From an uncultured bacterium (GTDB lineage Bacteria > Actinomycetota > Coriobacteriia > Coriobacteriales > Eggerthellaceae): DNA of 8,769 nucleotides. Every line of letters begins with the position of its first letter. The first letter of the stretch is position 1. The stretch spans positions 1 to 8,769 of the forward strand of contig CANSQW010000035.1 in NCBI GenBank assembly GCA_947649215.1, read 5' to 3'. This document shows, one piece after another, positions 5,402-8,769 of this stretch. A program made the translations under genes and the position numbers. The notes below the pieces were generated by a model. That model did no database searches, was not told the origin of the DNA, and worked only from the letters and a program-made list of their open reading frames with translations.

Positions 5402-7636
5402 ATGAGCGAGAAGTACAAGACCGTGCCCCACGAGCGCCCGTTCCGCTATGAGGAGGGCGGACTCAACGTGACGCGCGGCTGCGCCTGGACGGGCCCCGGC
5501 TGCCACCTGGGATGCGGCGTCATCATGTACACGGACGACGACGGCACGTTCGTCAAGTGCGAGGGCGACCCGGAGGATCCCTGGACGGAGGGCCGCCTGT
5601 GCATGCGCTGCCTGGACGCGCCTGAGGTCACCAACCACAAGGACCGTCTGCTCTACCCCATGAAGCGCGACCCGAAGGACCGCGGCAAGGACGTGTGGGA
5701 GCGCATCACATGGGATGAGGCCTACGACCTCATCACCGAGAAGTTCATGGCCATGAAGGAGAAGTACGGCGCCGAGTCCGTCATCTTCGCCCAGGGCACC
5801 GGCCGCGACATCGCCGCCTACATCACGCGCCTGGCGTGGTCGTTCGGCAGCCCCAACTACACGGGCCTGCTCTCCGGCCAGGCCTGCTACCTGCCGCGCA
5901 TCGCCGGCATGGCCGCCACCACCGGCGCGCCGTGGATCCCGGATGCCGCCCAGCAGTTCCCCGAGCGCTACGACCACCCGGACTACGAGGTGCCTGAGGT
6001 CATGTTCATCTGGGGCAACTACCCGCTCAAGTCCAACATCGAGGGCTTCTACGGCCACTGGGTGATCGACCTCATGAAGCGCGGCATGAAGCTCGTGACC
6101 GTCGATCCCAAGGTCACCTGGCTCGCCACCAAGTCCGAGCTGCACCTGCGCGTGCGCCCCGGCACCGACGCGGCGCTCGCCCTCGGCATGATGAACGTCA
6201 TCATCGCCGAGGACCTCTACGACCATGAGTTCGTGGAGAAGTGGTGCTACGGCTTCGAGGAGCTCAAGGACCGCGCCGCCGAGTTCCCCGTGGACAAGGT
6301 CTCCGAGATCACCTGGGTGCCGGCGGAGAAGATCGTGGCCGCCGCCCGCCTGCTCGGCAACGCGGCCAACTCCACGCTGCAGTGGGGCGTGGCCGTGGAC
6401 ATGACCCGCGAGGCCATGCCGGCCGGCCAGGCCATCCTCGCCCTCTGGGAGATCACCGGCAACATGGAGCGCCCGGGCGGCATGGTGGTGGCGCCCGAGA
6501 TCCTCTCGGTGGCCGGCGGCTGGGGCCGCGAGATCCTGGGCCCGGTGCAGGAGGAGAAGCGCATCGGCATCAAGGACTACCCGCTCTACAACTTCGGCTT
6601 CGCCGTGTCCCAGCCCGACGAGACGGTGCGCACCATGGAGACGGGCGAGCCCTATGAGATCCACGGCGCGTGGCTCCAGACCACCAACCCCATCGCCTGC
6701 ATGGGCGCCGACCCCCAGCGGCTCTACAAGGCCCTGAACAAGCTCGACTTCATCGTGGTGGTCGACCTGTTCAAGACGCCGACCATCGCGGCGCTCGCCG
6801 ACGTGGTGCTGCCGGCCCAGACCTTCGCCGAGCGCAACGGCATCGCGTTCGTCTCCGGCGCCCAGCGCGGCTCGACCATCAACAAGGTCACCTCGGTGGG
6901 TGAGACGAAGTCCGACATGGAGATCAACCTCGAGCTCGGCCGCCGCTGGAACCCCGAGGCCTGGCCGTGGGACAACGTGGACGACATGTTCACCGACATG
7001 CTCAAGCCCACCGACATGAGCTTCGAGGAGCTGCAGGAGGTGGCCCCGGCCTACCAGCCCATCGAGTACTACCGCTACGAGAAGGGCATGCTGCGCCCCG
7101 ACGGCGAGCCGGGCTTCAACACCCCCACCGGTCGCATCGAGCTGTGGAGCAACTTCTACAGCCGCGCCGGCCTCGACCCGCTGCCCTACTTCGAGGAGCC
7201 CGAGCCCGGCCCCGGCTCCACGCCCGACCTCATGGAAGAGTACCCGCTGGTCATGACGAGCGGCGCCCGCTTCTGGGGCATGTTCCACTCCGAGCACCGT
7301 CAGGTCGAGCGCATGCGCCACTACCGCCCCTGGCCGCTCATGGAGATCCACCCGGACACGGCCGAGAAGTACGGCATCCGCGACGGAGACTGGGTATGGA
7401 TGGAAGGCCCGCTCGGCCGCGCCAAGCGCAAGGCCAAGCTCACGCCGGTGATGGATCGCCGCATGGTCTCGTGCGACCACGGCTGGTGGTTCCCCGAGGG
7501 AGATCCGGAGAAGTTCTACGACGTGTTCGACCTCAACATCAACAACACGCTGCCCTGGATCCCCGGCAAGAGCGGCTTCGGCTCCAACTACAAGAGCTCC
7601 ATCTGCAAGATCTACAAGGTTGAGGAAGGTGAGTAG
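5402..7636 (+). CDS. Molybdopterin oxidoreductase, acetylene hydratase / catechol dehydroxylase-like catalytic subunit
   Basis: This 744-aa protein is a bis-MGD molybdenum (or tungsten) enzyme of the DMSO reductase superfamily. Cys27, Cys34, Cys38 and Cys67 are placed to bind a [4Fe-4S] cluster; Cys53 and Cys70 are extra. GSPNY (149-153) leads to SGQACYLPRIAG (158-169), where Cys162 sits at the usual metal-ligand position. VRPGTDAALALG (251-262) and FNTPTGRIELWS (572-583) are typical of the superfamily. The C-terminal dinucleotide-binding domain (about 615-744) has FHSEHRQ (628-634) and CDHGWWFPEG (691-700), resembling the acetylene hydratase / pyrogallol transhydroxylase branch that includes gut catechol dehydroxylases. 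No Tat signal is present, so it should act in the cytoplasm. The ATG at 5402 has GGAGG (5392-5396) at 5-nt spacing; the upstream in-frame ATG at 5288 lacks such support and would add an unrelated 38-residue extension. Substrate unknown: reductive dehydroxylation of an aromatic is plausible but unproven. Confidence 0.9.
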   Translation: MSEKYKTVPHERPFRYEEGGLNVTRGCAWTGPGCHLGCGVIMYTDDDGTFVKCEGDPEDPWTEGRLCMRCLDAPEVTNHKDRLLYPMKRDPKDRGKDVWERITWDEAYDLITEKFMAMKEKYGAESVIFAQGTGRDIAAYITRLAWSFGSPNYTGLLSGQACYLPRIAGMAATTGAPWIPDAAQQFPERYDHPDYEVPEVMFIWGNYPLKSNIEGFYGHWVIDLMKRGMKLVTVDPKVTWLATKSELHLRVRPGTDAALALGMMNVIIAEDLYDHEFVEKWCYGFEELKDRAAEFPVDKVSEITWVPAEKIVAAARLLGNAANSTLQWGVAVDMTREAMPAGQAILALWEITGNMERPGGMVVAPEILSVAGGWGREILGPVQEEKRIGIKDYPLYNFGFAVSQPDETVRTMETGEPYEIHGAWLQTTNPIACMGADPQRLYKALNKLDFIVVVDLFKTPTIAALADVVLPAQTFAERNGIAFVSGAQRGSTINKVTSVGETKSDMEINLELGRRWNPEAWPWDNVDDMFTDMLKPTDMSFEELQEVAPAYQPIEYYRYEKGMLRPDGEPGFNTPTGRIELWSNFYSRAGLDPLPYFEEPEPGPGSTPDLMEEYPLVMTSGARFWGMFHSEHRQVERMRHYRPWPLMEIHPDTAEKYGIRDGDWVWMEGPLGRAKRKAKLTPVMDRRMVSCDHGWWFPEGDPEKFYDVFDLNINNTLPWIPGKSGFGSNYKSSICKIYKVEEGE

Positions 7637-7639
7637 GAC

Positions 7640-7981
7640 ATGGCGAAGTACGGACTCCTGATCGACGCGCAGTGGTGCTCTGGCTGCCACAGCTGCGAGA
7701 TAGCCTGCCAGATGGAGCACGGGTACCCCGTGGGCCAGACCGGCGTGAAGGTGGTCAAGATCGGCCCCTGGGTGATCGGCGACGAGGCGGACGAGAACTG
7801 GCAGTTCTCCTACCTGCCCATCCCCACCAAGCAGTGCGACACCTGCGCGATGCGCCGCGGCCTGGGCAAGGTGCCCACCTGCGTGCAGCACTGCCAGTCC
7901 CGCTGCATCGAGTTCGGCACCGTGGCCGAGCTGGCCGAGCGGATGGACGACAAGCAGCAGACCCTGTTCGTGGTCGGCTAG
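7640..7981 (+). CDS. Compact ferredoxin-type electron-transfer subunit (two 4Fe-4S motifs)
   Basis: This 113-aa protein is a short relative of the DmsB/NrfC-type iron-sulfur subunits that pass electrons to molybdopterin enzymes. The first motif is Cys13-x2-Cys16-x2-Cys19-x3-Cys23. The second is Cys66-x2-Cys69-x11-Cys81-x3-Cys85, with an additional Cys89. This is enough for two [4Fe-4S] clusters, whereas DmsB carries four and is close to twice as long. There is no signal peptide, which matches the cytoplasmic catalytic subunit. The gene begins three bases after the preceding stop, and its ribosome-binding site (AAGGTGA, 7626-7632) lies inside the upstream gene's last codons, indicating tight co-translation. 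It is very probably the dedicated small subunit of the oxidoreductase, accepting electrons from a cellular donor. The physiological donor is not evident from the window. Confidence 0.9.
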   Translation: MAKYGLLIDAQWCSGCHSCEIACQMEHGYPVGQTGVKVVKIGPWVIGDEADENWQFSYLPIPTKQCDTCAMRRGLGKVPTCVQHCQSRCIEFGTVAELAERMDDKQQTLFVVG

Positions 7982-8000
7982 CCGGCTGACCTGATCGACG

Positions 8001-8029
8001 CGGGCCCCGGGGAGCGCCCCTGGGGCCCG
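8001..8029 (+). promoter_or_regulatory. Very stable intra-operon hairpin
   Basis: CGGGCCCC (8001-8008) pairs with GGGGCCCG (8022-8029), and GGGG (8009-8012) with CCCC (8017-8020). The result is a 12-bp all-GC stem with one bulged T (8021) and an AGCG loop. No T-run follows, so it is unlikely to be an intrinsic terminator. It ends four bases before the GAGGAG ribosome-binding site (8033-8038) of the next gene, so it could tune stability or translation between the soluble enzyme genes and the membrane gene. Confidence 0.6.
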
Positions 8030-8046
8030 AGCGAGGAGCGTGCGCC

Positions 8047-8574
8047 ATGCATTCCAAGAAGTACTACCTCATCTACGGGCTGTTCTTCTCCCTGTTCGTC
8101 GCCGCGGTGCTCTGCCTGTGCCTGACGCTCATGCAGGGCATGCCCCACATCGACCCCGTGTTCTACCTCATGAGCTTCGGCGTGGCCTTCGTCACCTCCT
8201 TCGTGGTGACGGCCGTGGTGCCCCTGGCCCGCGTGTCGGCCGCCTGCGCCGCCTACTACGACGCCCGCCCCGGCACCGTGGCCTTCCGCCTCATCCAGAA
8301 CGTGTTCTTCAGCACGCTCATCATGCTGTTCCTCGGCGTGGTGATGACCGCGTTCATGACCGGCGTGGGCGAGACCGAGGCGCTGGCGACGATGACCGGC
8401 CAGATGGTGGCCGTGAACCTGTTCGATCGCTTCCTCGGGCTGTGCCTGCAGTTCTGGCCCACCATCGTCATCGTGGCCTTCCTGTGCGACCCGGCCGCCG
8501 GCGGCCTGGCGAAGGTGCTCACCGGCGAGCGCGAGGACGCCCGCGCTGCGGCCGCGGCGGTGCAGGAGGCCTAA
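8047..8574 (+). CDS. Four-helix integral membrane protein of unknown function
   Basis: The 175-aa product has four predicted membrane helices at about residues 9-30, 36-60, 83-108 and 128-147, then a hydrophilic Ala/Glu-rich tail. Its only histidines are His2 and His35, so it lacks the haem ligands of cytochrome b-type anchors, and it is far shorter than the eight-helix NrfD/DmsC quinol-oxidising subunits. The two halves look alike: each has a Phe-rich first helix and a second helix followed by a proline (VVPLA 56-60; LCDPA 145-149), suggesting duplication of a two-helix unit, perhaps related to DUF2798-type proteins (tentative). GGAG at 8035-8038 with 8-nt spacing supports the start. It follows the ferredoxin gene by 65 bases containing a strong hairpin, and is two bases from the next gene. 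It may anchor the complex or carry a substrate; no function is assigned. Confidence 0.8.
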   Translation: MHSKKYYLIYGLFFSLFVAAVLCLCLTLMQGMPHIDPVFYLMSFGVAFVTSFVVTAVVPLARVSAACAAYYDARPGTVAFRLIQNVFFSTLIMLFLGVVMTAFMTGVGETEALATMTGQMVAVNLFDRFLGLCLQFWPTIVIVAFLCDPAAGGLAKVLTGEREDARAAAAAVQEA

Positions 8575-8576
8575 GG

Positions 8577-8769
8577 ATGGCGGGGGAGGCGCGGGCCCGG
8601 GCGCAGAAGCTCGGCCTCGCCACGGACGAGGACGTGGCGGCCACGGTGGACGCCGTGACAGGCGCTACCTGGAAGGCGCGCAACGCCATCATGGCGGGGC
8701 TGTTCCGGGCCGACCTCGCCGCGCACGGCGACGCCCTGCCCGCGTTCAGGCCTGCCGGCTCACCCTGCC
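8577..8769 (+). CDS. Partial small protein with FMN-attachment-like motif (runs off window)
   Basis: An open frame begins at ATG 8577, two bases after the previous stop, with GGAGG (8565-8569) at 7-nt spacing. It runs through the last base of the window without a stop, giving 64 visible residues. Third positions are almost all G or C, as in the neighbouring genes, so it is probably coding. Residues 25-31 read DAVTGAT, matching the Dxx(S/T)GA(T/S) signature where ApbE links FMN to threonine in NqrC/RnfG-type FMN-binding domains; Thr31 would be the acceptor. Only 24 residues precede the motif, less than a full FMN-binding domain normally has, and there is no signal peptide or membrane helix. 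It may be a truncated domain, a distinct small flavoprotein, or a chance match. The frame is also open further upstream, but there it overlaps the membrane gene and looks like a shadow. Confidence 0.65.
   Translation, partial: MAGEARARAQKLGLATDEDVAATVDAVTGATWKARNAIMAGLFRADLAAHGDALPAFRPAGSPC

Noticed and set aside
5384..7891. Very long antisense open frame (835 codons) opposite the Mo-enzyme operon, with similar long antisense frames opposite serC, the SulP gene and the regulator gene
   Set aside because: Their translations are His/Gly/Ala/Arg-rich low-complexity strings typical of antisense frames in high-GC genes, while the opposite strand encodes clear protein families.

Overview
This window looks like chromosomal DNA from a high-GC anaerobic gut actinobacterium of the Eggerthella / Gordonibacter / Adlercreutzia group (Eggerthellaceae). 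That is an inference. It rests on strong G/C preference at third codon positions, a 12-TM LuxR-type membrane regulator divergent from a molybdopterin oxidoreductase operon (an arrangement typical of these bacteria), and protein style. No 16S or species marker is present.

Layout. (1) 101-1183: serC, phosphoserine aminotransferase, ending in a strong intrinsic terminator. (2) 1184-1684: a 500-base gap with the terminator, a second GC hairpin, a 161-bp structured repeat (copy A, 1295-1455), a likely -10 box and a GC-rich leader. (3) 1685-3379: a SulP-family anion transporter with a C-terminal STAS domain, followed by its own terminator. (4) 3380-3749: a 370-base gap holding a second copy of the repeat (copy B, 3454-3614). 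(5) 3750-5219, minus strand: a membrane-bound LuxR-type regulator. (6) 5220-5401: divergent control region. (7) 5402 to the window end: an operon for a cytoplasmic molybdopterin oxidoreductase of the acetylene hydratase / catechol dehydroxylase type, a compact two-cluster ferredoxin subunit, a four-helix membrane protein, and the start of a small protein with an FMN-attachment-like motif, cut by the window edge.

How the genes fit together. The LuxR protein probably senses a small molecule at the membrane and controls the divergent operon. The operon would supply electrons to the Mo enzyme through the Fe-S subunit. The membrane protein and the FMN-motif protein may link this to the membrane redox pool, although neither shows haem or quinone motifs. 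The substrate cannot be read from the sequence.

The most unusual feature is the pair of 161-bp elements flanking the transporter gene in direct orientation. They have the same length, 29-bp inverted terminal arms with two paired (compensatory) substitutions between copies, and a conserved 34-nt centre with a 19-nt perfect match. The remaining interior is diverged. This pattern suggests constraint on structure and spacing, and I do not recognise it as a named element.
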